A stretch of DNA of 64,000 nt from Bacteroidota bacterium (GCA_963169345.1 CAUJCT010000043.1:1-64000), one strand, 5' to 3'; shown: positions 53,124 to 63,300, numbered from the stretch's first letter. Made by a program: numbers and translations. The notes: a model not told the origin generated them from the sequence alone.

Positions 53124-53945
53124 TTAAGGAAACTTAGGGTATTTTTTGAAATCAGGTTTGCGTTTTTCCATAAAGGCATTGCGACCTTCCTGTGCTTCAT
53201 CCGTGAAATAATACAGCAAAGTAGCACTTCCAGCCAATTCCTGAATACCTGCCTGGCCATCCAGTTCAGCATTCAGTCCGTATTTAATCATACGCAGAGC
53301 AATCGGACTCATCAACATCATCTCGTGGCACCATTGTACTACTTCATCTTCCAGCAATTCCTGAGGAACAACTTTGTTGACCAAACCCATTTCAAGAGCT
53401 TCCTGAGCAGTGTATTGACGACAAAGGAACCAAATTTCACGGGCTTTTTTCTGACCTACTATCCTTGCCAGGTAAGAACTTCCAAATCCACCGTCAAAGC
53501 TACCTACTCTTGGTCCGGTCTGACCAAATCTGGCATTATCACTTGCAATGGTTAAATCGCATACAACATGCAATACATGCCCCCCTCCTATAGCCCAGCC
53601 ATTAACCATAGCAACTACAGGTTTAGGCAGAGAGCGAATGCGTTTTTGAAGATCCAATACGTTTAAACGAGGCACGCCGTTTTCATCTTTATAACCGCCA
53701 ATTGTCTTAATGTTTTGGTCACCACCACTGCAAAAAGCTTCAGTTCCTGCACCGGTTAATACGACAACCTGAATGTCTGGATGCTCGCGGGCATAATCCA
53801 TGGCATCTATCATTTCCATATTGGTTTTAGGTGTGAATGCGTTGTGATAACGCGGTCGGTTGATGGTGATTCTAGCAATACCTTCAAAATAGTCGAATAG
53901 TATTTCACTGTAGGTCTTAATGGTTTGCCATTCTCTTTTAGACAT
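53124..53945 (-). CDS. menB: 1,4-Dihydroxy-2-naphthoyl-CoA synthase
   Basis: This 273-residue crotonase-family enzyme has the MenB-specific features: '[18 protein letters not shown]' (~30-47), '[13 protein letters not shown]' (~64-76), '[18 protein letters not shown]' (~113-130) and '[21 protein letters not shown]' (~142-162, shortened in family terms), ending with '[18 protein letters not shown]'. It closes the naphthoate ring from O-succinylbenzoyl-CoA. The menD stop is five bases upstream, so the two form an operon. The organism is therefore expected to use menaquinone. Confidence 0.97.
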   Translation of the reverse strand: MSKREWQTIKTYSEILFDYFEGIARITINRPRYHNAFTPKTNMEMIDAMDYAREHPDIQVVVLTGAGTEAFCSGGDQNIKTIGGYKDENGVPRLNVLDLQKRIRSLPKPVVAMVNGWAIGGGHVLHVVCDLTIASDNARFGQTGPRVGSFDGGFGSSYLARIVGQKKAREIWFLCRQYTAQEALEMGLVNKVVPQELLEDEVVQWCHEMMLMSPIALRMIKYGLNAELDGQAGIQELAGSATLLYYFTDEAQEGRNAFMEKRKPDFKKYPKFP

Positions 53946-53950
53946 AAGTA

Positions 53951-55612
53951 TTAATGTTTGAATTGATTAAATATTTGAGTGTTTTTAAATTGATTTGTTA
54001 GTATTTCTAATATGGCAATTCCGGGTTCTGATAGTAAAGTATTGAGACCAGTATTCAATTCTTCCATATTCCCGGCGCTTATATGCTTAATAACATGCAA
54101 GTCTGCAAGTTGTTTCAAATTTCTTTGATGAGGAGTCGTCATAAATGGATTTAGCTCTCTCATGGAAGCAGGTCCGTCTATCATTGTAAAAATGCCCCCT
54201 CCTTCATTATTCATGACAATTACCTTGAAATTGGTCGGTAATTCATTGATCAAAAATGCATTGTTGTCGTATAGAAATGCTAAATCGCCTGTTATTAAAA
54301 CATGAGATTTCTCGCTGTCACTTAAAGCCATTCCCAATGCAGTTGATGTACATCCATCGATACCACTGACGCCTCTGTTGCAGTGCACTTCAACAGATTC
54401 ATTTAAGTACTGAGCCAGATAAGCCACATTTCTTATTGTCATACTGTTAGCGAGATGCAAAACCACATTATCCAGACGCTCAATCACTTGTCTGATTGCA
54501 GTTAACTCCGACCATTCATTCCAGTTAAAATGTTTTTCCTTTTCAATTCTGTTGGAACATAATAAAGCCCATTGATTGTGATATTCAATATTAACAGAAG
54601 GGAAACTTACAGATTCAAAGAATGATTTTGGTGTCAATCGGATAACCTTTGGTTGAGAGAAAAAAGTATCCGCGCAATATCCGTTTGGTTCCAGATGTAT
54701 ATGCAGTTTTGGGGTATGCTGTCGGAGCAATTGCTTAAGTTTTTTATTCAGCAACATTTTACCGGAACTGATTAAAACTTCAGGCATAAAATATGCTATG
54801 TCATTCTGATTTAAATTGATGAGAGCCGATTCCCAGTTACTGAGAGGTTGCTGAATTCTGTTATTAGATAAAACATCCGCAAGAACAGGTATTTTAAGTG
54901 ACAAAGTACGAAGCTCAGCCAGCGCTTCTTTTCCTACATTCTCAGCTCCAATGATGTAAAGTATCTTATTGCTTGATTGAATAGTTTCGATTAAATCTTT
55001 ATCAATGACAGTCGAATATGAAATTGAATCTTCCTGATTCGAATCAGAATCAACTACAGGGTAATCGAATTTATCATTTACAGCTTCGTACAAAGGTTCG
55101 TCCATTGGAACATTAAGATGGGCAGGACCTTTAACACCAGAAATTGCAGATTTATAAAAATCTCTGCATATATCTGTAAGTGCATCCGAATTATCCGAAG
55201 TCTGAAAAACCGGGTATTGAAAAGAGGCTTTGATATGCGGAAAAAACAAATTGGATTGATGAATGGTTTGTCCATCCCAGCGATCAATCATTTCAGTTGG
55301 TCTGTCGGCACTGATGATGAGCAAAGGTATTTGCATATAGAAAGCTTCGAGCACAGCAGGGTAATAATTGGCAACAGCCGATCCACTGGTACAGATAGCA
55401 GCGCAAGGTCTTCCGGTTTGTTTAGCTATACCTAAAGCAACAAATCCTGCAGATCTTTCATCCAAAGAAGACAAACATCTGAATTTACCGAAACGTGAGA
55501 AGGCCATTATAAGAGGCGCGTTTCTGCTACCGGGGCTAATGACTACATCCCTCAGTCCGAGAGCGTAAAGGGCGGCAGGTATGTTATTGATATGAAATTG
55601 AAACCTATTCAA
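53951..55612 (-). CDS. menD: 2-Succinyl-5-enolpyruvyl-6-hydroxy-3-cyclohexene-1-carboxylate synthase
   Basis: This thiamine-diphosphate enzyme of about 553 residues adds succinic semialdehyde to isochorismate. It shows '[16 protein letters not shown]' near the N-terminus, '[16 protein letters not shown]', 'ISADRPTEM' and, toward the end, '[21 protein letters not shown]' (pattern shortened) and the ThDP/Mg segment '[15 protein letters not shown]'. No ATG is available at the start. I use TTG at 55612 (family-length N-terminus, nine bases after a TACTTTTG box at 55622-55629); TTG at 55678 is the other choice and adds 22 residues. menB follows. Confidence 0.9.
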   Translation of the reverse strand: MNRFQFHINNIPAALYALGLRDVVISPGSRNAPLIMAFSRFGKFRCLSSLDERSAGFVALGIAKQTGRPCAAICTSGSAVANYYPAVLEAFYMQIPLLIISADRPTEMIDRWDGQTIHQSNLFFPHIKASFQYPVFQTSDNSDALTDICRDFYKSAISGVKGPAHLNVPMDEPLYEAVNDKFDYPVVDSDSNQEDSISYSTVIDKDLIETIQSSNKILYIIGAENVGKEALAELRTLSLKIPVLADVLSNNRIQQPLSNWESALINLNQNDIAYFMPEVLISSGKMLLNKKLKQLLRQHTPKLHIHLEPNGYCADTFFSQPKVIRLTPKSFFESVSFPSVNIEYHNQWALLCSNRIEKEKHFNWNEWSELTAIRQVIERLDNVVLHLANSMTIRNVAYLAQYLNESVEVHCNRGVSGIDGCTSTALGMALSDSEKSHVLITGDLAFLYDNNAFLINELPTNFKVIVMNNEGGGIFTMIDGPASMRELNPFMTTPHQRNLKQLADLHVIKHISAGNMEELNTGLNTLLSEPGIAILEILTNQFKNTQIFNQFKH

Positions 55613-55752
55613 TTGGGCATGCAAAAGTAGAGTTTTAGATAAAAAATACCTAAGAAAGCCTGTGGACTTTACCCACAAAGGAAATACGCTAATGGGTAGA
55701 TTAAAATGTTGAAAATGAATTGTTAGCTAATTGTCATAATTTTAAAATAAAC

Positions 55753-55783
55753 TTTGGAAGTAAATGAAATTGATTTAATTTCG
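55753..55783 (+). promoter_or_regulatory. Promoter of the second PKD gene
   Basis: TTTG (55753-55756), 19 bases, then TAATTTCG (55776-55783; one mismatch to TAnnTTTG). The ATG at 55790 follows after six bases. Confidence 0.6.
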
Positions 55784-55789
55784 ACGCGT

Positions 55790-58700
55790 ATGAGATTTTC
55801 TACCTCTGTCCTCTTACTTCTTTTTATTTTTTTGCGTATTGAAAATGCCAGTTCACAAGGCAAAATCAATGTGCCTTCATACGAGTGTCTGGGGAATCTC
55901 ACTAACTTTACATATACACCTCCAAGCGGATTAACTTTAAGCAGTATTTCATGGGACTTTGGAGATGGTGTATTTTCTTCCAATACAAGTCCTAGTCACA
56001 CCTACACAACAACCGGAATATATTTTGTCAAAGTTCAGGCTACATTTACCAATAGCAGTACAGCAAAAGACACTCAAAAAATTGAAGTTGTGGGTTTACC
56101 TAAGCCAGGGTATTTCTATATTCCCAGCAGTGATTCATGTTATCTGGGCAACTCTGTTTGTTACCGAGACACCAGTTCTCCTGCTGCCACTGGTCAAACC
56201 ATAGTATCCAGGATGATGGTTTGGGGAGATGGTTCATTCACAATCAAAACCAATCCAACAAAAGGCGATAGTATTTGTCACCAATACCCGGTTGCTGATA
56301 AGTATACTATTAAAATGGAGCTGACTGATAAATACGGTTGCAAAGCCAGCTTAAACAAAGAATTGACAATTGCAGAAAACATTAAACCAAACTTCAGCAT
56401 CACTTACGATTTTTTTGATTGTCAAACAGGAAGAGTCTGCTTAAAAAATCTTTCAACCGTTGGAGCAAAACCAGCCAATTCACATTACAGATGGTATGTG
56501 GATACATTTAGTGTTGATACCGGTTCTTATTTTGTCGGCAGCAAATGTTATCATTTCAAAAACAGCAAACTCATCACTATTAAATTGATTACAGATGGTG
56601 GCAATCTTTGTGTTGATACTATGACCCAACAGTTTAATGTGGTTGTAGACCCATTGCCAACGAAAATAGACTTACTGGATACTTTGAGATGTTTTTCAGA
56701 TGGTTCATTAAATGAAGCCACAATACCTAATGTTAAAAGAGATGATATAAAATGGTACTTTGATGGGGTATATAATCCAAAGGCTAAAGCAAATACTTTC
56801 TATTTTTTCACAAGAGTAGGCTTAGGTTACAGAGAAGTTAAGGTTGAAATCATCAGAGGAGGTTGCACTTATACATTAAGAAATTACGTACACGTTATTG
56901 GCCCAATGGGCAGAATGAAAATTATTGATGGCAGGCAGTGTTTCAGCAATCGCGAAGTCTTTTTGTACGATACATCATCTGGCGTACCGAGAGAACGCAT
57001 GAGTTACAAATGGATTATACCTGATCCAAATGGGGAAAATTGTGTTAATTACCGTACCAAAGACATCAATAAAAACAGAAACTGTAACGAATCGAGAGAC
57101 TGGTGGACCAGACATCAATTTGCAATCAATTCAGAACCCATGTTTGTGATGTGTGTCATGACCGATACCGTGACAGGATGTTTTGATACCAGCCGGGCAG
57201 AGATAAGCATGAAGGATTGCAGTCCGATTCTGTTACCGGATACATTTGATGTTTGTCAGGATGATATATTTAAAGATAAAGTACTTCCACCCTATCCTGA
57301 AAAATTCAGTATAGATACGGGTAAAAACTGGATTCTATTTCCAAATGTACTGGCAGCACCATTGAAAGGTACATTTGATGTAGGATTCACATTTAAAACG
57401 ACCTTATACGAATGGGCCGAGAAATTTGGTGACGATTCCATTCTGATACACAGAGATACCATTGATTTCTATGATACAGTATTTAGAAAGCAAAAAATCA
57501 TTGTTCACGAACCACGTCAGGACAGTTTGATATTTGATGCTTATAACGACTGCAGACCATTTGCACTTAGTGTAAAATTCAAAACACCGGATTTTTACAA
57601 AGGCGACCGAATAGAGATTTACTGGGGCGATTCTGGCAATATTGATACCACTTACAGAGCTTATGAGAAAGTGGATTCTATCATGCATATCTATAACCGA
57701 TCGGGATTCAATTCGAGTATTTTAATTGTAACGACAAACAAATGGGGCTGTATTTTCAGAAAACGGTATGATATAGCCAAAGGACTGGCCATGTCCATGA
57801 GTACACCAAAATTCATCAATTGCAAATACGATTCAGTCTGTTTTTATCCTGGGGTATACAGCTTCCGTTCAAATCAATTCTGGACGAGTAACACACCCAA
57901 TAACAAAGTATCCTGGAACTTCCCGGATGCAGGAGGTAAAACGCTCAAATTTAACCCCTGTGTCAATTTTAATAAAGGGGGTTTCCTGCCTTATGAAATG
58001 ATGATTTCTGATTCATTCGGTTGTAAAGACACGCTTAGAGATTCGATTTTTATTCAGGATGTCAGAGCCAATTATAAGAGAAGCGGCAATGTGGTGTATT
58101 GTTCGGAACTTAAACAGTTTTTCGATTCATCCAGCTTTTTTAAGAACCCGGAATACAGAGATTTTTATCCAACAAAATACATCGATAGTATCAAAATTTT
58201 CTCATGGCAATTTGGCAATGGTACATTTTCTTCATTACAGAGAAATCCACTTCAAACTTTAAACACCTCTCTTGACAAAATTCCTGCAGCGCATGCAGTA
58301 GAGACTTATTCAGGTTGTAAAGACACTATTTTCTTTGAAATAAATGTCATTGGACCTAAACCTTATTTCACAATTAAGGATACAATTGGTTGCAATAGCC
58401 TCGATGCAGTTTTTGTCAATAATTCAAGATTTTCCAAACAATATATATGGGCATTTGGTGATTCGGCAAATACAACTTTTCAAACTCCAAGCAAGGCTGA
58501 CCAGAATTTTAAATATACCAAGCCCGGTAGATATTATATCAGTTTAACCGGTATCGATACGGTTTACAATCCGTTTACTAAAAAATATGAAGCTTGTGTG
58601 GTTACCTTCCCTGACAAGCTTTTCCAGAAAGACACACATAGAACAGTATTGGTATTGCCATTGATTAAGACTGGTATCAGTTCAATTGACACCATTTGTA

Positions 58701-59473
58701 CGGGTAGTCAAATCCTCTTTACCAGTCTAAGCGATTCAGGTTATATTGGAGAATTCTGGGATTTTGGAGATACTACTTTTAAAGACACCGGAGTTTCTCC
58801 ATCTAAAGTTGCACATGCATTTCAAAAAACAGGCAGTTATACTGTGCAATTGAAACCTTATTACAAGGATATCGTAAAAGACCAGTGTCGCGATTCATCA
58901 AGCAAAACCATAGTGGTGATGGGGGTAACAGCCGATTTTGAATTAGGCCCAAACAGCAAAGCTCCAATATTTAATTTCAATAACAAATCAGTTCCCGGAA
59001 GTGCTTCCTACAATTGGGATTTTGGACAAGACGGTTCCTTGAATTCAACTGAGACCAATCCGAGTTATAATTACGGCAATGATACCGGACAATACAATGT
59101 ATGTTTAATCGCTACTATACCTTATGGTTGCGCCGATACAGTCTGCAAGCAAATCTTCAACGACTATTTGTCAGCATTCCAGATAGGCAATGTTTTTACA
59201 CCAGGTGCACTTGACGGAAAGAATGACCAGTTTGATATCATCATAGAAGGTGAGTCTTCTTATCATTTACAGATTTACAACCGTTGGGGAGTGTTGGTTT
59301 ATGAGAGCTTCGAAGATGCCGAAGATTCGGACAACAAAAACTGGAATGGCAAGTTGTTTAACACCGGAGAAGAATGTCCAAGCGGAACTTATTATTACAT
59401 TTTTGATTTCGGATTGAAGAAAGATGATGGCAAATCCCAGGTAATTCAAGGTGTGATAACATTGATTCGTTGA
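55790..59473 (+). CDS. Giant secreted PKD-repeat protein with gliding-motility-associated (T9SS type B) C-terminal domain
   Basis: This 1,227-residue protein starts at the ATG after the promoter. A start 36 bases earlier exists but lies in the promoter and lacks a proper signal peptide. The signal peptide ends NASSQG. PKD-like domains are marked by 'ISWDFGDGVFSS' (~50), 'WGDGSFTI', 'YIWAFGDSANTTF', 'EFWDFGDTTFKD' and 'YNWDFGQDGSL'. The last ~90 residues are a type B T9SS domain ('NVFTPGALDGKNDQFDI', 'IYNRWGVLVYESF', 'CPSGTYYYIFDFG'). The protein should be surface-exposed. 'NSVCYRDTSS' near the N-terminus and 'CADTVCKQIFNDY' near the end echo the 1.7-kresidue protein at 12430, so the two are likely paralogs. 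Confidence 0.9.
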   Translation: MRFSTSVLLLLFIFLRIENASSQGKINVPSYECLGNLTNFTYTPPSGLTLSSISWDFGDGVFSSNTSPSHTYTTTGIYFVKVQATFTNSSTAKDTQKIEVVGLPKPGYFYIPSSDSCYLGNSVCYRDTSSPAATGQTIVSRMMVWGDGSFTIKTNPTKGDSICHQYPVADKYTIKMELTDKYGCKASLNKELTIAENIKPNFSITYDFFDCQTGRVCLKNLSTVGAKPANSHYRWYVDTFSVDTGSYFVGSKCYHFKNSKLITIKLITDGGNLCVDTMTQQFNVVVDPLPTKIDLLDTLRCFSDGSLNEATIPNVKRDDIKWYFDGVYNPKAKANTFYFFTRVGLGYREVKVEIIRGGCTYTLRNYVHVIGPMGRMKIIDGRQCFSNREVFLYDTSSGVPRERMSYKWIIPDPNGENCVNYRTKDINKNRNCNESRDWWTRHQFAINSEPMFVMCVMTDTVTGCFDTSRAEISMKDCSPILLPDTFDVCQDDIFKDKVLPPYPEKFSIDTGKNWILFPNVLAAPLKGTFDVGFTFKTTLYEWAEKFGDDSILIHRDTIDFYDTVFRKQKIIVHEPRQDSLIFDAYNDCRPFALSVKFKTPDFYKGDRIEIYWGDSGNIDTTYRAYEKVDSIMHIYNRSGFNSSILIVTTNKWGCIFRKRYDIAKGLAMSMSTPKFINCKYDSVCFYPGVYSFRSNQFWTSNTPNNKVSWNFPDAGGKTLKFNPCVNFNKGGFLPYEMMISDSFGCKDTLRDSIFIQDVRANYKRSGNVVYCSELKQFFDSSSFFKNPEYRDFYPTKYIDSIKIFSWQFGNGTFSSLQRNPLQTLNTSLDKIPAAHAVETYSGCKDTIFFEINVIGPKPYFTIKDTIGCNSLDAVFVNNSRFSKQYIWAFGDSANTTFQTPSKADQNFKYTKPGRYYISLTGIDTVYNPFTKKYEACVVTFPDKLFQKDTHRTVLVLPLIKTGISSIDTICTGSQILFTSLSDSGYIGEFWDFGDTTFKDTGVSPSKVAHAFQKTGSYTVQLKPYYKDIVKDQCRDSSSKTIVVMGVTADFELGPNSKAPIFNFNNKSVPGSASYNWDFGQDGSLNSTETNPSYNYGNDTGQYNVCLIATIPYGCADTVCKQIFNDYLSAFQIGNVFTPGALDGKNDQFDIIIEGESSYHLQIYNRWGVLVYESFEDAEDSDNKNWNGKLFNTGEECPSGTYYYIFDFGLKKDDGKSQVIQGVITLIR

Positions 59474-59548
59474 TTATAATTCAGAACCTTAGGTTATCCC
59501 ATCACTCCTTTTAATTTCAAACTAAATTTGATTAACAATTTATTTCAA

Positions 59549-59577
59549 TTGTTGCTATCGATTCATGCTTATATTTG
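59549..59577 (+). promoter_or_regulatory. Promoter of the DUF1003 gene
   Basis: TTG (59549-59551), 18 bases, then TATATTTG (59570-59577). The ATG at 59604 is 26 bases downstream. Confidence 0.65.
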
Positions 59578-59603
59578 TTATCCATTAACAGATCAGACGA
59601 CAG

Positions 59604-60155
59604 ATGAAAAACAAGGATATCAGATCCATTTTAAGCAATGAAACAGCACGAATTGACAAGTTGCATAAGATAGTAGAGGAAACGATTAAGGAAGAGCAAC
59701 TCATCATGCAGAACTTAATGAATCCGCCTGCCGAGGAACTTAGCAGAGGTCAGAAAATTTCAGATAAAGTTGCCAGATTCGGTGGTAGTTGGTACTTCAT
59801 CATCAGTTTTGGTTCTGTGTTGGTTTTATGGATTATTTTCAATGTATGGTCATTAACGCATACCATGCATTTTGACCCCTATCCATTTATCCTACTCAAT
59901 CTGATATTATCATGTGTAGCAGCACTGCAAGCGCCGATTATCATGATGAGTCAGAACAGACAGGAAGAAAAGGACAGAAAGAGAAGCGAAAACGATTACC
60001 TCATCAATCTCAAAGCTGAAATTCAAATCAGAAGTCTTCACAACAAAATGGATATGTTAATTGAAGAACAGGTCAAATCGCTCTTTGAAACACAGGCCAA
60101 ACAGTTTGAATTACTGGAAAAAATTGAAAAGAAACTCAACCAAAACATCAAATAA
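59604..60155 (+). CDS. DUF1003 membrane protein
   Basis: This 183-residue protein contains the complete DUF1003 core: 'ISDKVARFGGSWYFIISFGSVLVLWIIFN' (pattern shortened) and 'DPYPFILLNLILSCVAALQAPIIMMSQNRQEEKDR', with two membrane helices at ~70-90 and ~102-124. Coiled-coil regions flank it (~15-45 and ~135-180). Members are small inner-membrane proteins of unknown function. It has its own promoter and no co-transcribed neighbour. Confidence 0.9.
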   Translation: MKNKDIRSILSNETARIDKLHKIVEETIKEEQLIMQNLMNPPAEELSRGQKISDKVARFGGSWYFIISFGSVLVLWIIFNVWSLTHTMHFDPYPFILLNLILSCVAALQAPIIMMSQNRQEEKDRKRSENDYLINLKAEIQIRSLHNKMDMLIEEQVKSLFETQAKQFELLEKIEKKLNQNIK

Positions 60156-60301
60156 TCATGAAAGACATATTAAGTGGTCACTAAAATAATCTTTTGACAA
60201 ATCCTGCTAATATGTTTAACAAAAATCGAGACGTCTTTTGTCCTCCTGCTGCGTTGAATTCCTTAGCCAGACTTTAAACAGTATGCCTTTCAGAATTCGT
60301 C

Positions 60302-61003
60302 TTGCATGAGAACAAAATACTTGCAATTTGTTTAAAATCTTATTTAAGAGACCACTTTTGCATTTTCGGAACAGGAGTCGTAGGCAGAACACTAGGCAAC
60401 AAACTGATTCAACTCGGTCACAGAGTTATGATGGGTTCGCGTACTGCAGACAATGAGAAGGCACTAGAATGGGCTGACAAGAATGGTAGACTCGCATTGT
60501 GTGGCACATTCAGCGACGCCGCAGAATTCTCCAACCTCATTATTAATTGCACAAAAGGCGCCATCACTCTGGAAGTATTTGAATTGGCAGGCAAAGAAAA
60601 ACTAAAAGGAAAGACCATATTGGATTTAAGCAATCCTTTGGATTTTTCGAATGGAATGCCGCCATCATTGTATCCGCAATGGTCGAATACCTATTCACTG
60701 GCAGAGGCGATTCAGGATGCATTACCTCAAACCTTTATAGTAAAATCTCTTAATATGGTCAATTGTGAAGTGATGGCTGACGCATCAAGATGTGGAGGAA
60801 ACGCCACTATGTTGTTGTGCGGCAATCATGACAAAGCTAAATCAGACATAAAGGAAATCCTTCATGAATTTGGATGGAAAAAAACACTGGATTTAGGAGA
60901 TATTAAAGGCGCCAGAGGCATGGAGGCTTTGTTACCCGTTTGGCTCAGGATATGGCAAAGTACAGGAAATGGTCATTTTGCCTTTGATATAGTTGGAATT
61001 TAA
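60302..61003 (+). CDS. NADPH-dependent F420 reductase-like oxidoreductase (Rossmann fold)
   Basis: This 233-residue protein has a dinucleotide-binding site 'IFGTGVVGRTLGNKLIQLGHRVMMGSR' (~22-47, shortened), where the final Arg suits NADP(H). 'LDLSNPLDF', 'KSLNMVNCEVM' and 'GNHDKAKSDIKEIL' are features of the F420-dependent NADP reductase-like family. The cofactor partner F420 is not expected in most Bacteroidota, so the substrate is unknown. The start is doubtful: only TTG at 60302 is available, and the extra ~18 residues before the beta strand do not look family-like. Its stop shares TTAA with the convergent hydrolase gene. Confidence 0.75.
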   Translation: MHENKILAICLKSYLRDHFCIFGTGVVGRTLGNKLIQLGHRVMMGSRTADNEKALEWADKNGRLALCGTFSDAAEFSNLIINCTKGAITLEVFELAGKEKLKGKTILDLSNPLDFSNGMPPSLYPQWSNTYSLAEAIQDALPQTFIVKSLNMVNCEVMADASRCGGNATMLLCGNHDKAKSDIKEILHEFGWKKTLDLGDIKGARGMEALLPVWLRIWQSTGNGHFAFDIVGI

Positions 61004-61845
61004 TCCAGGAAGAATTCAACTGTATTCTCAACCAATTCTTCCAACATGGGTGTTACATCCGTTTCAGATTTAAATGGATGTTTAGCACCAAAAGTATGAT
61101 CACCGTCTTCAACACGAATAAAAATAGAATGCTGAACTAAGTTGTATAAAGTTTCGGCGTGTTGAATATTTACACTTTCATCTTTAACTCCGTGTACAAT
61201 CAACAATGGTTTATCGAGCATTTTAGCTGCTTTTCTAATATCCAGACTGGTCTTGTTTTTTTGATAATCATCGTAAAACTGTTTTTTAAGAGGTAATTTC
61301 TGACCGGTTCTTTTGTTTTCAGCATATACCACTCCATTGGCTTCCCATTCTTTAATAGTTTCAGGCCAGAAGAATGAATCAAACTCTGACAAGGATGCCC
61401 ATAAGGCTATTTTAGCTACCCTTTTATCTTCAGCACCTTTTAACAGAGCTATACCACCACCTCTGCTGTGACCAATCAAACTCAAATCACTTGGATTAAG
61501 ATTATATTTTTCCGCATTTTCATATACAAAATCTATAATCGTATTTAGATCCTTTAGTTCTATGCTGTAATTGTTATTAGAAAAAGCCTCCAGATCGGTA
61601 ATTTCAGTAGGTGAATCCATCACCACTCCATTATGAGAAAAGTTAAATTTCAGGAATGCCAGACCTTGTTCTGCGAAAGACTGAGCTACCCAATTAAAAT
61701 GACCCCAATCTTTAAATCCTTTAAATCCGTGGCAAAAAACCACTACAGGAACTGCTGTTTTAGATACAGGTACAGTAAGGTCTATGCCCATTGTTCGGTT
61801 GTTTTCGCCTTTAACCGTAGCGTAAAATCTGTCTATCTTTTTCAC
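61000..61845 (-). CDS. Alpha/beta hydrolase
   Basis: This 281-residue protein has the nucleophile elbow 'LIGHSRGGGIAL' (~126-137, Ser), the 'VVFCHGFKGFKDW' oxyanion segment (~35-47), a late Asp in 'VHGVKDESVNI' and the catalytic His in 'EDGDHTFGAKHPF' (~253-265). It is a cytoplasmic dienelactone-hydrolase/esterase-like enzyme; the substrate is unknown. It starts with GTG at 61845, and a full-consensus promoter ends only four bases before it, which implies a leaderless GTG mRNA. Confidence 0.88.
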   Translation of the reverse strand: MKKIDRFYATVKGENNRTMGIDLTVPVSKTAVPVVVFCHGFKGFKDWGHFNWVAQSFAEQGLAFLKFNFSHNGVVMDSPTEITDLEAFSNNNYSIELKDLNTIIDFVYENAEKYNLNPSDLSLIGHSRGGGIALLKGAEDKRVAKIALWASLSEFDSFFWPETIKEWEANGVVYAENKRTGQKLPLKKQFYDDYQKNKTSLDIRKAAKMLDKPLLIVHGVKDESVNIQHAETLYNLVQHSIFIRVEDGDHTFGAKHPFKSETDVTPMLEELVENTVEFFLD

Positions 61846-61849
61846 TTCG

Positions 61850-61880
61850 CAAAATTACCTAAAGTGCAGCATTGGCGCAA
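61850..61880 (-). promoter_or_regulatory. Promoter of the alpha/beta hydrolase
   Basis: On the minus strand TTG (61878-61880), 20 bases, TAATTTTG (61850-61857), then four bases (cgaa) and the GTG start. Confidence 0.65.
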
Positions 61881-61888
61881 AAAAAAGA

Positions 61889-61911
61889 AAGCCGGTTAAA
61901 TTAACCGACTT
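61889..61911 (-). terminator. Hairpin terminator of the lipoprotein gene
   Basis: CGGTTA / TAACCG pair across a three-base loop, extended by AAG / CTT with mismatches. On the minus strand a T-run follows. It lies between the stop at 61949 and the hydrolase promoter, which it partly overlaps in position. Confidence 0.55.
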
Positions 61912-61948
61912 CCCAAATTGATATAAAGTCTATTGAAATCTGACTAAC

Positions 61949-62371
61949 TTAAGGCATAATATGAATATGCAATGTATCTGAAGCAACATTAGATGAATGG
62001 TCTTCAGCCAGCACAACAACAGTTGCATTGGTATGATCGGTTACCTGAGATTTCCAATTTGAATTAATGGAAAAACTGGTCAGGTCGTGAACTGTTGGGG
62101 TTTCCTGAAACAGAACAGTGCCGTCCGAATCTCTGGTAATTTTAATTAACAATTCGTGAAGGCTGGCATCTGTAACCATCCCTCTGATTTTAACCGTATC
62201 GCCATTGTTGTACATCTGCATGGATGTTGGTGAGGTTAGGCTTATTGCAGGTTTAGTTGTATCACTTCCTGAATTGTGTTCGTGGTCGTCGTCCTCTTTT
62301 TTACAAGCGGTAACGAAAACTAAGCCTAAGAGTAATACGCTAAGAATTGATTTTAAATTTTTATTTTTCAT
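61949..62371 (-). CDS. Ig-like lipoprotein with His/Asp-rich N-terminus (DUF4625-like)
   Basis: This 140-residue protein is counted from the ATG at 62371, which gives the lipoprotein signal MKNKNLKSILSVLLLGLVFVTAC (shortened; Cys ~22). After the Cys comes KKEDDDHEHNSGSD, a short potential metal-binding stretch. A beta-sandwich domain follows ('KPAISLTSPTSMQMYNNGDTV', 'IKITRDSDGTVLF', 'ATVVVLAEDHSSNVASDTL'), resembling DUF4625 proteins. It follows the outer-membrane-like gene by 14 bases, so it belongs to that cluster. Confidence 0.7.
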   Translation of the reverse strand: MKNKNLKSILSVLLLGLVFVTACKKEDDDHEHNSGSDTTKPAISLTSPTSMQMYNNGDTVKIRGMVTDASLHELLIKITRDSDGTVLFQETPTVHDLTSFSINSNWKSQVTDHTNATVVVLAEDHSSNVASDTLHIHIMP

Positions 62372-62385
62372 AATTGAATAATTTG

Positions 62386-63300
62386 CTAGTTGCATGATGG
62401 TTTTTTGTTAATGATATAAATTAAATTGAATTGTAAGCGGGGTGATTCACTGAGCATACCATCCCCCACATTCTGGTATACCGGTTTGTAAATATTGAAG
62501 CCAAGATTAAAGTCAGAGATATATAAATCAGCGCCGCAACCCAAAAGATGAGAGGTGCCCCCGGTATAATCCTGCACAATACCTTTAACCTTATCAACGC
62601 CTGATTTCTCATAGAAATAACCAATATGAGGCAGTATGCTGCTTTGGCCTAATTTGACCCAGTAAAACATCTTTTGAGCAAAGAAAAGTTTATCCCCAAA
62701 ATTGTATTGGTTAGGATTAATGCCCATATATCTCAGGTTGATTTCACTTAAAGCACCTATTTGACCCAAACGGGCAGTATAGGAAAGATAGGCCTGGTAA
62801 TCCTTAGTACCTGAGCCTAATTGAAAACCAGCAATTTCATTGGCATCAAACTTTCCTGTATTGAATTTGGCTCCGAGACCGAGGGTAAGCAAATGTTTGA
62901 ACTTTTGTCCACCCGTATCTCCCGTATTGATTAAGAGATAATTCAGGAGCAATGTTGCATCACCGAAGCCGCTTATATGCTTGGTATGATTGTTTTCAGT
63001 CAAGCGGTAATCATTGTAAGGAAGACCTGCAAATACTTGCAATTTATTATGAGGATACCACCTTCCCCACAGTTCGTGAGTGGTATAATAGTTTGAGCTT
63101 TTAGACCCTTCAGGGTTAATTATTGAAGGCGGATGAGCATTATCGAACTGTCTCATTGAAGTTCTGTATCCTATGAGGTGGGAACGGTATTTTGGTAAAA
63201 TTCCCGGACTTCCGCTCATAACAGAACATCCGCAAATATCGCATGCATTCATGGCGTAACTGTGTATCATTAAGACACACGTCAATATAAGTCGTTGCAT
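62386..63300 (-). CDS. Probable outer-membrane beta-barrel protein with N-terminal CDICGC motif
   Basis: This 304-residue protein has a signal peptide (1-18, ending MNA). Directly after the cleavage site is CDICGC, followed by a family-like 'SVMSGSPGILPKYRSHLIGYR' pattern (shortened). The rest alternates beta strands as in outer-membrane porin-like proteins ('KFKHLLTLGLGAKFNTGKF', 'AYLSYTARLGQIGALSEINLRYMG', shortened). The family is common in Bacteroidota and annotated only as hypothetical or transporter-like. The three Cys at the mature N-terminus could bind a metal. It lies in one strand run with the Cys-rich small gene and the lipoprotein. Confidence 0.75.
   Translation of the reverse strand: MQRLILTCVLMIHSYAMNACDICGCSVMSGSPGILPKYRSHLIGYRTSMRQFDNAHPPSIINPEGSKSSNYYTTHELWGRWYPHNKLQVFAGLPYNDYRLTENNHTKHISGFGDATLLLNYLLINTGDTGGQKFKHLLTLGLGAKFNTGKFDANEIAGFQLGSGTKDYQAYLSYTARLGQIGALSEINLRYMGINPNQYNFGDKLFFAQKMFYWVKLGQSSILPHIGYFYEKSGVDKVKGIVQDYTGGTSHLLGCGADLYISDFNLGFNIYKPVYQNVGDGMLSESPRLQFNLIYIINKKPSCN

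Noticed and set aside
53033..53272. Possible small gene overlapping the 3' end of menB
   Set aside because: Most of it is an out-of-frame reading of menB; the remainder is poly-A/T sequence.
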